DNA of 64,000 nt. Origin: Rhodanobacter denitrificans. GTDB taxonomy: Bacteria; Pseudomonadota; Gammaproteobacteria; Xanthomonadales; Rhodanobacteraceae. The position numbers and the translations under genes are program-made. Numbering within the stretch: the stretch's first letter is position 1; each line of letters starts with the position of its first letter. Shown piece by piece: positions 44,967 through 54,460 of the stretch. The stretch spans positions 29,385 through 93,384 of the forward strand of contig JAFIHF010000021.1 in assembly GCA_017848855.1 (NCBI GenBank), in the 5' to 3' direction. The notes under the pieces were generated by a model that had not been told where the DNA came from, did no database searches, and saw nothing but the letters and a program-made list of their open reading frames with translations.

Positions 44967-46301
44967 TCACTTTAAGACCCTCCAGCGGCTGCCCTTGGTG
45001 CGCCCCACACGCTGCAAGCGCTGGGCCTTGATCAACCGGGACGCGGCCCGTTCGACCGCACTGACCGACTTGCCGATGTGCACTGCCACCTCGGCCAGCG
45101 TCATCGTAGGGTGATCGGCCAGCGTCGCCAGTACCAGATCGGGCGTTTTTCCCGGCGTTTTTCCCGGCGTTTTTCCCGGCGTTTTTTCCTGACGCTGCGT
45201 CGACCCAAAATCGAACTCCACCCACAGACCCCGCACCTCCTCGCGCAGCATGGGTTCCGGCGAGCCCTGGGCCAGGCACGCGCGACGCATTTTCTCGATA
45301 CCCAGTCCCCACGACTCGATCATGCCGGCGCGGAAGAAGGCGTTCGCAATGTCCGGGTTGGGCGGCTGCGAGGCATGCCTGCCGCGCAGGGTCGCGATCG
45401 TCCAGCCGTCCTGCAGCTCCCCGCTGTTCCAGAACACGATGCGGTCGTCGTAAACGCTGATCTGCACCGGCACGCCACTGGCGTAATCCTTGTGTGCGAC
45501 GGCATTGAGCAAGGCCTCGCGCAGCGCTTCTTCGGGCACCGGATAGGTTTCGGTACGCTGCACGCCCGCATAGGCAATACGCGCTTCCAGGTACTTGGTG
45601 AGCAGCAAGTCCATCGCGCGGTCGACCTGTTCGAACAGATCGCCATGCACTTCGTCCTGGTAGCGCAGGTCGCCCTCGCCGCTGAAGCGGCCGATCTTCA
45701 GGTACGCACCGGTGACGTAGCGCTCGGGATCCGGATGAAACAGCAGCACCGCTGCACGTCGGAGGTACACGCTGTCGACAAGATGCAGCTTGTCGACCAG
45801 CAGGGCATCGTCTTCGCGCAGGAGTTCCTGCGACAGCCGCTTGCTCTTGCCGGCCGATCGCCGAAACCGCGCCAGCGCCGTCGCGGACAAGTCGGTGATG
45901 GCGACACCAGGCACCGGCACGCCGTCCCAGTGGCGTCCCTGCTTGCGCAGCAGGAAGCGATCCAGCGCCGTTCCCCTCAACGTCTGGTTGGTGCTGCCGC
46001 TGCGGTAGTAGTACTCGCCCCGGTAGCTGATCGGGTTGGGGTAGGCCGGCACCGCGATATCCAGATAGTCCAGGCCTGCCTCGCTGTGCAGATTCACATC
46101 GACCATGATGCCAAGCAGGTCGCGTACCTTGTTCGGCAACTCCTCCAGCAAGCGGCGCGCATCGGGCAGGCCGATCACCACACCCGCGTCGTCCCGCCCG
46201 ATCACCAGCACACCGCCTTCGGCATTGGCGAAGCCGCAGACCCATTTCAGGTACTCGTCACGCCAGGAGGCCTTCCATTCCTCGTGCTGGTGTTCGCTCA
46301 T
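44967..46301 (-). CDS. AlbA_2/Schlafen-type DNA-binding and RecG-like ATPase-fold regulator
   Basis: The product is 444 residues. The N-terminal AlbA_2 domain shows EEWKASWRDEYLKWVCGFAN and GGVLVIGRDDAGVVIGLPD. The middle carries the GHKL-like half PVPEEALREALLNAVAHKDY and IVFWNSGELQDGW seen in RecG-like putative transcriptional regulators. A winged helix (LAEVAVHIGKSVSAVERAAS) ends the protein. A tandem KTPG repeat links the last two parts. Such proteins occur near defence or stress genes; no target is known. The SNF2 gene ends 66 bp upstream on the same strand, so one transcript is possible. Confidence 0.8.
   Translation of the reverse strand: MSEHQHEEWKASWRDEYLKWVCGFANAEGGVLVIGRDDAGVVIGLPDARRLLEELPNKVRDLLGIMVDVNLHSEAGLDYLDIAVPAYPNPISYRGEYYYRSGSTNQTLRGTALDRFLLRKQGRHWDGVPVPGVAITDLSATALARFRRSAGKSKRLSQELLREDDALLVDKLHLVDSVYLRRAAVLLFHPDPERYVTGAYLKIGRFSGEGDLRYQDEVHGDLFEQVDRAMDLLLTKYLEARIAYAGVQRTETYPVPEEALREALLNAVAHKDYASGVPVQISVYDDRIVFWNSGELQDGWTIATLRGRHASQPPNPDIANAFFRAGMIESWGLGIEKMRRACLAQGSPEPMLREEVRGLWVEFDFGSTQRQEKTPGKTPGKTPGKTPDLVLATLADHPTMTLAEVAVHIGKSVSAVERAASRLIKAQRLQRVGRTKGSRWRVLK
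45142..45189. repeat. Tandem 12-bp repeat coding for KTPG units
   Basis: GGCGTTTTTCCC is repeated three times and followed by a near copy (GGCGTTTTTTCC). On the coding strand it gives GKTPGKTPGKTPGKTP. Units of 12 bp keep the frame, so copy number could vary between strains and only change linker length. Confidence 0.85.
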
Positions 46302-46367
46302 GTCAGCGGATCCCTCGATAAGCGGTTTTTGCGCCAGGTTTGAAGGTGTTCAGCGATGCCTCGGGCG

Positions 46368-48896
46368 TCACCGCCGCCGTGCGAGAGCAGCAGCCAGGCC
46401 GGCAAGCATGTCGGCGATTCGACCGATGGTTTCGGGTTCGGGCAGCGGCAGCTTGAGATGGGCTTGCCCGCTTTGCGCGTCGCGCTCGATCCAGGGATGA
46501 TCCGCCGCCTCTCCTGCCGAAAGGCGGGCTGCCGCGAGTGCATCAACCAGTTGCGCACCGACATCGAACAAGGCCGCCCATGGTGCCGTCGCGGAGTTTG
46601 TGGCGGCAGCGGTTGGCGCATGGTCCGCACCGTTGTGCCTGAGTGCCTGACTATCCGCAGCGCCGGGCTGGCCGGGTTGCTCCGGCAGCTCTTCCGGTTC
46701 GGTGGCGACGACGGCCATTTCTTCGACGGCGGCGATCGGCTCGCTCGGCGCAACGGCGCCGGTGACGGCTTCGACCTCTTTCATGAAACGCGACAACCGG
46801 GTACCTTCCAGCGCGACCTCGGCGCGGCCTCCGTCGAGGATGCCGGCGGCCAGCGAGCGTTTGAAAGCGAGCACCGACAACATGCCTTCTTCGATGGTAC
46901 CGCGCGCCACGAAGTTGATGACGCGGATCGGATGACGCTGGCCGAGGCGATGGATGCGCGCCACGCGTTGCTCGAGTACGGCCGGGTTCCACGGCAGGTC
47001 GATGTTCACCAGCGTGGCGGCGTGCTGCAGGTTGAGTCCGGTGCTGCCGGCGTCGGTGGCAAGAAACAGACGGCATTGCGGATCGTCGCGGAACCGGTCG
47101 ACCAGCGCCTGGCGCTTGTTCGACGGCACGCCGCCGTGGAACAGCACATGGCCCCAGCCGCGCGCCTCGAAGCGGCGGATCAGCACTTCGTGCATGCGCA
47201 GCCACTGGCTGAACACCACCACTTTCTCGTGCGGGTCGGCGAACAGTTCGTCGAGCAGCGCGACGAGTTCGTCGGCCTTGACGCCATGATCGGTTTCCGG
47301 GTCGATCAGATGGCTGCTGTCGCAGGCCATGCGCATGTTCTGCAGTGCGCAGGTGAGCCGCAACTGGTCGGACTCGGACAGGAATCCGCTGGTGCGCCAA
47401 CGCTGCACGATGCGCGCCGCAACTTGCGCGTTGTCTTCGTGCATCGCGGCCTGCAGCTCGGTCATCGGCACCAGTACCTGCTGGTCGGTGCGCGCCGGAA
47501 GCTGCGTCAGCACCTCGGCCTTGCGGCGGCGAATCATGATGGGCGCAAGGCTGCGCGCGATCCGGTCCAGTCCGGTGTAGCCGGTCACCCGGCCGCTCTC
47601 GTCGCGCACGGTGTGTTCGTGCATCAGCTTCCAGGTCGGCCCGAGACGATGCTGGTCCACGAACTGCACGATGGAGATCAGTTCCTCGAGCTTGTTTTCC
47701 AGCGGTGTTCCGGTGAGCACGATCGCATACGGGCTGTCGATGCGCTTGATCGCGCGCGCGGCGATGGTGTTCCAGTTCTTGACCCGTTGCGCCTCGTCGA
47801 CGATGACCAGTTCCGGTGCCCATGCCTGGATCAGATCCAGGTCGGTGCGCAATTTTTCGTAGTTGGTGATCTTGCAGAAATCATCCGCCGCGAAGAGGTC
47901 GCGGCGCAGCTGGCGTCCACCGTCGATCACTCGCGCCTGCCTGTCGACAAACCGCGCGATCTCGCGCTGCCACTGGTACTTGAGCGAGGTCGGACAGATC
48001 ACCAGCACGCGCCGCACGCCGAAATGACGCGCGAGGATTTCCGCCGCGGCGATGGCCTGAATGGTCTTGCCCAGGCCCATATCGTCGCCGATCAACGCAC
48101 GCCCGGCGGCCGCGGCAAACAACGCTCCCTCCGCCTGGTAGGGATAGAGCGGCACCTTGACGAGCTTTGCCAGTGCCGGACTCGATGCCCCCTGCACGAA
48201 CGCATTCGCCAGCACGTCGTGCCGCCGCTGGGCGTCGCGCAGTCCGGCCAGATGCTCGCGTGCCGCTTCGTCGATGCGAAGCTCATGCCCAAGCTTGTTG
48301 CACAGGCTGACGAAAGCATCCAGGTTCGTGCTGTCGTCCGCATCGAGCCGATAGCCCGGCGCATCTTCCTCCGACCCGGCGCGGAAGGTTCGGCGCGCCC
48401 ATTTCGCTACGGCTTGCGGTGCCTCGCTCCCCAGCCGAAGGCGCAGGGTTCGGGGGTGCCCTTGTTGCAGGAGCAACTCGCTGTGCGGCGGGCAAAACCC
48501 GCGCCGCAACGCCGACTTGGCGCCGCGCTTGCGCTCCAGGCGGGCAAGCACGAATTCGACATGCTTGCAGGTGCCCAGCTCGTTGGTACGAAAATCCGGG
48601 CAATCGCATTGGTTGTCGCCCGGCGCCAGGCCACGAATGCGCACCCGATAGCCTCCGCCCGACTCCGGATTGCGTACCCGAAACTCGGAAAACAGCGGCG
48701 CGTCGCCGATGTTTTCCATTTCAAACGCCTGCTCTCGCCCGAACTGGCGGCGCAACCCGCGCTGCCAATCTTCCGTGCGCATGCCATCGGGTTCCTTGCG
48801 TGGCGATAGGCGCGGTTCGGCAGGCTTGCGCGGCTTTTTCGCGCGTGAACCGGCGGCAGTCTTGGCTGTACCGGAAGGGCGGCGGGTCTGGGACAT
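46368..48896 (-). CDS. SWIM zinc-finger SNF2-family helicase
   Basis: The product is 842 residues from the ATG at 48896; a GTG at 48941 would add 15. An N-terminal SWIM motif (CDCPDFRTNELGTCKHVEFV, C-x-C...C-x-H) precedes a Snf2 ATPase with GDDMGLGKTIQAIAAAEI (motif I), DEAQRVKN (II), LTGTPLENKLEEL (III) and LATDAGSTGLNLQHAA. The helicase C part ends with QRVARIHRLGQRHPIRVINF. The C-terminal 130 residues are Ala/Pro/Glu-rich. Such proteins move along or remodel DNA; bacterial members are sometimes found with defence genes. The AlbA_2 gene follows directly. Confidence 0.9.
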   Translation of the reverse strand: MSQTRRPSGTAKTAAGSRAKKPRKPAEPRLSPRKEPDGMRTEDWQRGLRRQFGREQAFEMENIGDAPLFSEFRVRNPESGGGYRVRIRGLAPGDNQCDCPDFRTNELGTCKHVEFVLARLERKRGAKSALRRGFCPPHSELLLQQGHPRTLRLRLGSEAPQAVAKWARRTFRAGSEEDAPGYRLDADDSTNLDAFVSLCNKLGHELRIDEAAREHLAGLRDAQRRHDVLANAFVQGASSPALAKLVKVPLYPYQAEGALFAAAAGRALIGDDMGLGKTIQAIAAAEILARHFGVRRVLVICPTSLKYQWQREIARFVDRQARVIDGGRQLRRDLFAADDFCKITNYEKLRTDLDLIQAWAPELVIVDEAQRVKNWNTIAARAIKRIDSPYAIVLTGTPLENKLEELISIVQFVDQHRLGPTWKLMHEHTVRDESGRVTGYTGLDRIARSLAPIMIRRRKAEVLTQLPARTDQQVLVPMTELQAAMHEDNAQVAARIVQRWRTSGFLSESDQLRLTCALQNMRMACDSSHLIDPETDHGVKADELVALLDELFADPHEKVVVFSQWLRMHEVLIRRFEARGWGHVLFHGGVPSNKRQALVDRFRDDPQCRLFLATDAGSTGLNLQHAATLVNIDLPWNPAVLEQRVARIHRLGQRHPIRVINFVARGTIEEGMLSVLAFKRSLAAGILDGGRAEVALEGTRLSRFMKEVEAVTGAVAPSEPIAAVEEMAVVATEPEELPEQPGQPGAADSQALRHNGADHAPTAAATNSATAPWAALFDVGAQLVDALAAARLSAGEAADHPWIERDAQSGQAHLKLPLPEPETIGRIADMLAGLAAALARRR

Positions 48897-49030
48897 CGGG
48901 CGACGGGCTTGGCTGAAGAAAAGGGTGGAACCCGATGGCACGCGTCGGCGATCGGATCACCGGAGTCTACAGGCCGCGCAACGGTGGAATCGACCTGATG
49001 GCGGTTGCGCGTCCGGGCATCTTCTCCAGG

Positions 49031-50374
49031 CTACTTGCCGATGCAGAACGAACCGAAGATCGCGCCGAGCAGGTCGTCGCTGGTGTAGTCGCCGGTGATT
49101 TCGCCCAGCGCGTGCTGGGCCTGGCGCAGTTCTTCGGCGGCGAGTTCGCCGGCGCGGGTGGCGGCGAGGGCGTGGGCGGTGCGGTCGAGGTGCTCGCGCA
49201 CGGTTTCGAGCGCGAGCACGTGGCGGCGACGTGCGCTGAACGCGCCTTCGCCACTGCCGGCGCCGGCGAGTTGCTTGAGGTGTTCGCGCAGGGCGTCGAG
49301 GCCGGCGCCCGTCTTGGCCGAGGCCCACAGCCAGCGGATGCCATCGCGGGTTTCCGCATGCGGCGCGGCGTGGGCGAGGTCGATCTTGTTGACGAGCACC
49401 ACGCGCTCGGCGCCGGCGGGGAGAGCGCCGAACAGGGCGAGGTCGGCGGCGGCGTGTTCGGCGTCGGTGACCAAGAGCGCGGCGTCGGCGCGGGCGAGCT
49501 CGCCGTGGGCGCGGCGCACGCCTTCGCGTTCCACTTCGTCGTCGGTGTCGCGCAGGCCGGCGGTGTCGGCGAGTTCCAGCGCCACGCCGTCCAGCGCCAC
49601 GCTTTCGCGCAGCACGTCGCGGGTGGTGCCGGCGATGGCGGTGACGATGGCGCGCTCGCTGCCGGCGAGTGCGTTGAGCAGGCTGGACTTGCCCGCGTTG
49701 GGACGGCCCACGATGGCCACGCGCAGACCGTCGTTCAGGCGCAGGCCGCGTTGCGCCTCGCGCAGCAGTTCGGCGAGTTCGGCGCGCAGGGCTTCGAGTT
49801 GCGCATTGATGGCGGGGTTGGCGAGGAAGTCGATCTCTTCCTCTGGGAAGTCGATGGCGGCTTCGATATGCACGCGCAGCGCGATCAGGGATTGCCGCAG
49901 CGCCTCGACCTTGCGCGAGAACACGCCCTCCATCGAACGCAGCGCGGCGCGCGCGCCGGCTTGCGAGCGGGCGGCGATCAGGTCGGCCACGGCTTCGGCC
50001 TGGGCGAGGTCGAGCTTGCCGTTCAGGAACGCGCGCTCGGTGAATTCGCCGGGGCGTGCGAGCCGCGCGCCGAGTTCGCAGACGCGGCGCAGCAGCGCGT
50101 CGAGCAGCACCGCGCTGCCGTGGCCTTGCAGCTCCAGCACGTGCTCGCCGGTGTAGGAGGCGGGGGCGGGGAAGTGCAGCAGCAGGCCGTGGTCGATCGC
50201 TTCGCCGTGCGCGTCACGGAAGCTGGCGAAGTGCGCGTGGCGTGGCTGCGGCGCGCGGCCGAGCAGGGCCCGCGCGATGGCCGGCACCCGCGGCCCCGAC
50301 ACGCGCAGCACACCCACCCCGGCGGCGCCGGGCGCGCTGGCAATGGCGGCGATGGTGTCGGTGTGTTCACTCAT
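49031..50374 (-). CDS. mnmE: tRNA modification GTPase MnmE
   Basis: The product is 447 residues. The N-terminal folate-binding domain (DTIAAIASAPGAAGVGVLRV; GRPNAGKSS starts near 220) is followed by the G domain with IAGTTRDV, DTAGLRDTDD and NKID. The C-terminal motif FCIGK holds the catalytic Cys. With MnmG it makes cmnm5U34 in tRNA. The order yidC-mnmE near the origin is widely conserved. Confidence 0.97.
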   Translation of the reverse strand: MSEHTDTIAAIASAPGAAGVGVLRVSGPRVPAIARALLGRAPQPRHAHFASFRDAHGEAIDHGLLLHFPAPASYTGEHVLELQGHGSAVLLDALLRRVCELGARLARPGEFTERAFLNGKLDLAQAEAVADLIAARSQAGARAALRSMEGVFSRKVEALRQSLIALRVHIEAAIDFPEEEIDFLANPAINAQLEALRAELAELLREAQRGLRLNDGLRVAIVGRPNAGKSSLLNALAGSERAIVTAIAGTTRDVLRESVALDGVALELADTAGLRDTDDEVEREGVRRAHGELARADAALLVTDAEHAAADLALFGALPAGAERVVLVNKIDLAHAAPHAETRDGIRWLWASAKTGAGLDALREHLKQLAGAGSGEGAFSARRRHVLALETVREHLDRTAHALAATRAGELAAEELRQAQHALGEITGDYTSDDLLGAIFGSFCIGK

Positions 50375-50393
50375 GGGTGGCAGCGTAAACGAA

Positions 50394-50425
50394 GACGGCC
50401 GCGGCGGTTGCCCGGCGCGGCCGTC
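50394..50425. terminator. GC-rich hairpin between yidC and mnmE
   Basis: GACGGCCGCG (50394-50403) pairs perfectly with CGCGGCCGTC (50416-50425) around 12 bases. It lies 20 bp before the mnmE start. Read leftward, TTCGTTT follows. It could end the yidC transcript or fold in the mnmE leader. Confidence 0.45.
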
Positions 50426-50544
50426 GTGAAGCGGAAAAGAACCAAGCAGTGAATCAGCAGGTCAACGTCCCCCCGGCGAGGCATGACTTTGCACCGTGGA
50501 AGGCCGCAGGCACTGGATTCCAGCTTTCGCTGGAATGACGAGCT

Positions 50545-52260
50545 TCAAGCCGCCTTCGCCGCCGCTTCCTCGCGATCCACATGGTGGGTGATCCACCACT
50601 GCTGGCCCAGGCCCACCAGGCCGTTCACCGCGTAATAGAGGCACAGGCCGGCGGGGAAGAAGGCGAACATCACGGTGAACAGCAGCGGCATCACCTTCAT
50701 CATCTTCGCCTGGGTCGGGTCCATGCCCGCCGCGGCCGGGTTCAGCCATTGCGTGCCCAGCATCACCAGCGCGTAGATGACCGGCAGGATGTAGTACGGA
50801 TCGGGCGCGCTCAAGTCGGGCATCCACAGGAACGGCGCGTGGCGCAGTTCCAGCGAATACTCCAGCACGTAGAACAGGCCGTAGAACACCGGCAGGGTGA
50901 TCAGCACCGGGAAGCAACCCGCCATCGGGTTCACCTTCTCCTTCTTGTACAGCTCCATCTGCGCCTGCTGCAGCTTCACCTTGTCGTCGCCGTAGCGCTC
51001 CTTGAGCGCCTGCACGCGCGGCATCAGCTTGCGCATCTTGGCGCTGGAGCGGTACTGCATCGCGGTGAGCTTCCAGGTGGCGGCCTTGATCGCCAGCACC
51101 AGCAGGATGATCGCGAGGCCCCAGTTCTTCACGATGGCGTGGAAGAACGACAGGATGCCGTGCATCGGCACGGCGATCGCCTTGAACATGCCGTAGTCGA
51201 TGGTGAGATCCAGCCCCGGCGCGATCGCGTCGAGCTTGCCCTGCAGGTTCGGGCCCACGTAGAGGCGCGCGCCGGTGTCCGCGCTCTGCCCCGGCGCCAC
51301 GCTGAGCGTGGGGCCGATCGCGCGGATCAGGAAGCGCGGATGCGCGCTGCCCGGGTTCACCGTGTCGGTGGCGTAGTGCGCGGTTTCATTGGCCGGCGGA
51401 ATCCACGCGGCGAAGAAGTACAAGCGCAGCATCGCCGCCCAGCCGCCCTTGAAGTCGGCGTTGAGCGTGTCCTTGGGTTCGGCGAAGTCCTTGAACGGCA
51501 GCTTCTCGAACTTCGCGCCGGTGTACCACGCCGCGCCCTGGAAGCTGCGCGACTCGGGATCGGAGATGTTCTTCAGCCAGTTGCCGGTGTGCGGCGGCTC
51601 GCTGCGCAGCAGCTGGGTGTAGGCATTGCCCTGCCAGGCCGCGCTGCCGCCGTTGTCGATCTTCTGGTCGAGCGCGATCACGTAGCTGCCGCGAGTGAAG
51701 CGGTAGGTCTTGGTGACCTTGAGGCCCTTGGCGTCCTGCCAGGTCAGCGGCACATCGAGTTCGTTCTGGCCCGGCGCCAGCGTGTAGCTGGACTGCGCGG
51801 CGGCGAACACGGCGAGGTGGTTGGGCTGGTCCGCGGCGGCGGGATCGCTGCTGCTGACCAGGCCGTTCTGCGCCACGAAGTAATGCGTGTCGGTGTCGTC
51901 GAACAGGGTGACCGGCGCGGGGTTCGGATCCTTGTGCGTGCGCGGCGCCACCGGGTAGTCGAGCAGTTGCGCCTTGACCAGGCTGCCGCCGCGGGTGTCG
52001 ATGGTGAGGCGCAGCACGTCGGTGGTGACGGTGACCAGCGCCGCGGGCGCGTTCGCGCCGGCGGCGTTGCTGATCGCCGGCGCGGCGGCCGCGCTGCCGG
52101 CCTGGGCATTCGGCACGCCGGGCGCGCTGGCCGCGTTCGCGACGCTGCCGCTTGCGGCGGGAGCCGGCGGCGGCGTCATGTAGTCCTTCTCCCAGGCCAT
52201 GAACAGCAGGTAGGCCACGGCGAGCAGGGCGAACAGGAGGAAGTTGCGGGTCTGGTTCAT
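50545..52260 (-). CDS. yidC: Membrane protein insertase YidC
   Basis: The product is 571 residues. The first helix (FLLFALLAVAYLLFMAWEKD) is followed by a Pro/Ala-rich linker and the large periplasmic P1 domain (about 85-350). Five conserved C-terminal segments come next, including GILSFFHAIVKNWGLAIILL and NPMAGCFPVLITLPVFYGLF. The hydrophilic groove Arg region is YRSSAKMRKLMPRV. It inserts and folds inner-membrane proteins. It follows rnpA after 92 bp; yidD, which usually lies between, is absent here. Confidence 0.97.
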   Translation of the reverse strand: MNQTRNFLLFALLAVAYLLFMAWEKDYMTPPPAPAASGSVANAASAPGVPNAQAGSAAAAPAISNAAGANAPAALVTVTTDVLRLTIDTRGGSLVKAQLLDYPVAPRTHKDPNPAPVTLFDDTDTHYFVAQNGLVSSSDPAAADQPNHLAVFAAAQSSYTLAPGQNELDVPLTWQDAKGLKVTKTYRFTRGSYVIALDQKIDNGGSAAWQGNAYTQLLRSEPPHTGNWLKNISDPESRSFQGAAWYTGAKFEKLPFKDFAEPKDTLNADFKGGWAAMLRLYFFAAWIPPANETAHYATDTVNPGSAHPRFLIRAIGPTLSVAPGQSADTGARLYVGPNLQGKLDAIAPGLDLTIDYGMFKAIAVPMHGILSFFHAIVKNWGLAIILLVLAIKAATWKLTAMQYRSSAKMRKLMPRVQALKERYGDDKVKLQQAQMELYKKEKVNPMAGCFPVLITLPVFYGLFYVLEYSLELRHAPFLWMPDLSAPDPYYILPVIYALVMLGTQWLNPAAAGMDPTQAKMMKVMPLLFTVMFAFFPAGLCLYYAVNGLVGLGQQWWITHHVDREEAAAKAA

Positions 52261-52352
52261 CGGCTCACGGATCCGGACGACGCCACGCGGCACGCGGCCA
52301 CAGGGGAAAGGGAAAGGTCAACGCGCGATTGTGGCGGCGGCAACCATCGGCA

Positions 52353-52751
52353 TCAATGGTGCGGGGCCGCGGCCGGCGCGGCATCGGCGGTGGCTGGCGG
52401 CGGCTGGATCGCGGCGAGGCGCCGCCACAGCGCGTCGGCGTCGGCCAGCAGCTCCGCGCCGGGCAGGCCGGCGGCCACGTCGCGCGCCATCACCACCACG
52501 TCCACCGGCGGCAGCTGGCCGCGGATGCGGCGGAACGATTCGCGCAGCAGGCGCTTCAGGCGGTTGCGTTCCACCGCGCGCTTGGAGACGCGCTTGGAAA
52601 TCGCCAGGCCAAGCCGCGCATGCGCCAGCCCGTTGGGCCGGTAGCGCAAATGAAAACAGCGGCCGCCGAGGCGACCGCTGCTCGTGCGCAACGCTGCGAA
52701 GTCGCCGGCCAGACGCAGCCGCAGCTCGCGCGGCAGTCCGGCAGGGTGCAT
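52353..52751 (-). CDS. rnpA: Ribonuclease P protein component
   Basis: The product is 132 residues. It has the RNA-binding signature SKRVSKRAVERNRLKRLLRE (residues about 53-72) and the N-terminal RELRLRLAGDFAALR. It binds the RNase P RNA and helps mature tRNA 5' ends. The C-terminal 25 residues are Pro/Ala-rich and not conserved. It lies 14 bp after rpmH on the same strand, the standard pair. Confidence 0.95.
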   Translation of the reverse strand: MHPAGLPRELRLRLAGDFAALRTSSGRLGGRCFHLRYRPNGLAHARLGLAISKRVSKRAVERNRLKRLLRESFRRIRGQLPPVDVVVMARDVAAGLPGAELLADADALWRRLAAIQPPPATADAAPAAAPHH

Positions 52752-52765
52752 GGCGCGCGTGCCGC

Positions 52766-52900
52766 TTACGGGATCAGGCGCTTGCGGCCCTTGGCGCGGC
52801 GGGCGTTGAGGACTTTGCGACCGTCGGCGGTGGCCATGCGGGCACGGAAGCCGTGGGTGCGCGCGCGCTTGAGCTTGCTGGGCTGGAAGGTCCGCTTCAT
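52766..52900 (-). CDS. rpmH: 50S ribosomal protein L34
   Basis: The 44-residue basic protein begins [20 protein letters not shown] and ends GRKRLIP, an unmistakable L34. It is the first gene of the rpmH-rnpA-yidC-mnmE group and points away from dnaA. Three residues shorter than many homologues, it is otherwise intact. Confidence 0.97.
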   Translation of the reverse strand: MKRTFQPSKLKRARTHGFRARMATADGRKVLNARRAKGRKRLIP

Positions 52901-52923
52901 GGCGTTGCTCCGAAGGGAAGGTA

Positions 52924-53021
52924 TGTGGATAAAAAGGCTGGAAATTATGCGGGGTGCCCAGCCGCGATGTCAAATCGGCGCGCCTTGCCGGGCGGGACAG
53001 CGGGCCGCGGCTTGTGGATAT
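52924..53021. promoter_or_regulatory. DnaA boxes between rpmH and dnaA
   Basis: TGTGGATAA at 52924-52932 is a perfect DnaA box on the minus strand (TTATCCACA), and TGTGGATAT at 53013-53021 differs by one base. They lie in the 219-bp divergent region and probably allow DnaA to control its own gene and rpmH, or form part of a bipartite origin. Confidence 0.7.
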
Positions 53022-53119
53022 CCGTGTGGACGAACCGGGGACGGCGGGCCGGAGCGTGCTGCTAGACTAGTCCGTCCACCCCGCGCGCAAGCGCCCCTGC
53101 CTGTGGACGAGAAACATTC

Positions 53120-54460
53120 ATGAGTGAGTTGTGGCGGCGCTGTCTGGAGCGTCTGGAAGGCGAATTGAGCGCCGAGGATCTGCACACCTGGCTGATGCCG
53201 CTGCAGGCCCGCGAGGACGAGCACGGACTGGCGCTGTTCGCCCCCAACCCGTACACGCTGGACACGGTGCGCGAGCGCTATCTGCCGCAGATCGGCACCC
53301 TGCTCGGCCAGCTGGCCGGCCGCGAGCTGCCGGTGCGGCTGGAAGTGGGCTCCAGCGCGCCGCGCGCCGCCGCCAAGCCCGCCGCCGCGCCCCGCGCCGG
53401 CGCGGTGGCCGAGCCGGCCGCGCCGCCGGCGCCGGCGTTCAGCCACAACCTCGACCCGCACTACACCTTCGAAACCTTCGTCGAGGGCAAGTCCAACCAG
53501 CTCGGCAAGGCCGCCGCGATGCAGGTGGCGCAGAACCCCGGCCGCGCCTACAACCCGCTCTTGCTGTACGGCGGCACGGGCCTCGGCAAGACCCACCTGA
53601 TGCACGCGGCCGGCAACCTGATGCGGCAGAACAACCCCGGCTGCAAGGTGCTGTACCTGCGCTCGGAGCAGTTCGTGGGCGCGATGATCGAGGCGCTGCG
53701 CACCAAGAGCATGGACCAGTTCAAGCTGCGCTTCCGCTCGGTGGACGCGCTGCTGATCGACGACATCCAGTTCTTCGCCGGCAAGGACACCACGCAGGAG
53801 GAGTTCTTCCACACCTTCAACGCGCTGTTCGAGTCCAAGCAGCAGATCATCCTCACCTGCGACCGCTACCCCAAGGAAGTGGACAAGCTGGAGCCGCGGC
53901 TGAAGTCGCGGCTGGGCTGGGGCCTGTCGGTGGCGATCGAGCCGCCGGACTTCGAGACGCGCGCGGCGATCCTGCTGGCCAAGGCGCAGGACAAGGGCGT
54001 GGCGGTGGACGAGCACGTGGCGATGCTCTTGGCCAAGCGCATCCGCTCCAACGTGCGCGACCTGGAAGGCGCGCTCAACACACTGGCGGCGCGCGCGAAC
54101 TTCTACGGCAAGCCGATCACCACCGATTTCGCCGAGGAAACCCTGCGCGACCTCTTGGCCACCCACGCGCAGGCGGTGACGGTGCCGAACATCCAGAAGA
54201 TCACCGCCGAATACTTCAACGTGCGCCTGCAGGACCTGCTCTCCAAGCGCCGCGTGCGTTCGCTGGCGCGGCCGCGGCAGATCGCGATGGCGCTGTCCAA
54301 GGAACTCACCGACCACAGCCTGCCCGAGATCGGTGAGGCGTTCGGCGGCCGCGACCACACCACGGTGCTGCACGCCTGCCGCACGATCAAGAAGCTGTGC
54401 GAGGCCGACGCGCGCATGCGCCAGGACTGGGAACAGCTGATCCGCACCCTTACCGGTTGA
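53120..54460 (+). CDS. dnaA: Chromosomal replication initiator DnaA
   Basis: The product is 446 residues. Domain I is at the start ([20 protein letters not shown]), then an Ala/Pro-rich domain II (about 80-105). The AAA+ domain III carries [20 protein letters not shown] (Walker A), [12 protein letters not shown] (Walker B) and the arginine-finger region. Domain IV has the DnaA-box reader [20 protein letters not shown]. It melts oriC to begin replication. Perfect DnaA boxes lie on both sides. Confidence 0.98.
   Translation: MSELWRRCLERLEGELSAEDLHTWLMPLQAREDEHGLALFAPNPYTLDTVRERYLPQIGTLLGQLAGRELPVRLEVGSSAPRAAAKPAAAPRAGAVAEPAAPPAPAFSHNLDPHYTFETFVEGKSNQLGKAAAMQVAQNPGRAYNPLLLYGGTGLGKTHLMHAAGNLMRQNNPGCKVLYLRSEQFVGAMIEALRTKSMDQFKLRFRSVDALLIDDIQFFAGKDTTQEEFFHTFNALFESKQQIILTCDRYPKEVDKLEPRLKSRLGWGLSVAIEPPDFETRAAILLAKAQDKGVAVDEHVAMLLAKRIRSNVRDLEGALNTLAARANFYGKPITTDFAEETLRDLLATHAQAVTVPNIQKITAEYFNVRLQDLLSKRRVRSLARPRQIAMALSKELTDHSLPEIGEAFGGRDHTTVLHACRTIKKLCEADARMRQDWEQLIRTLTG

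Noticed and set aside
45142-45189. CRISPR-like array
   Set aside because: The 12-bp tandem units have no spacers and code for KTPG; no cas genes or spaced repeats exist in the window.
50486-50535. ATTCCAGCTTTCGCTGGAAT palindrome after yidC as a strong terminator
   Set aside because: It has a hairpin but no T-run in either direction and looks like one more short dispersed repeat; left as unassigned.
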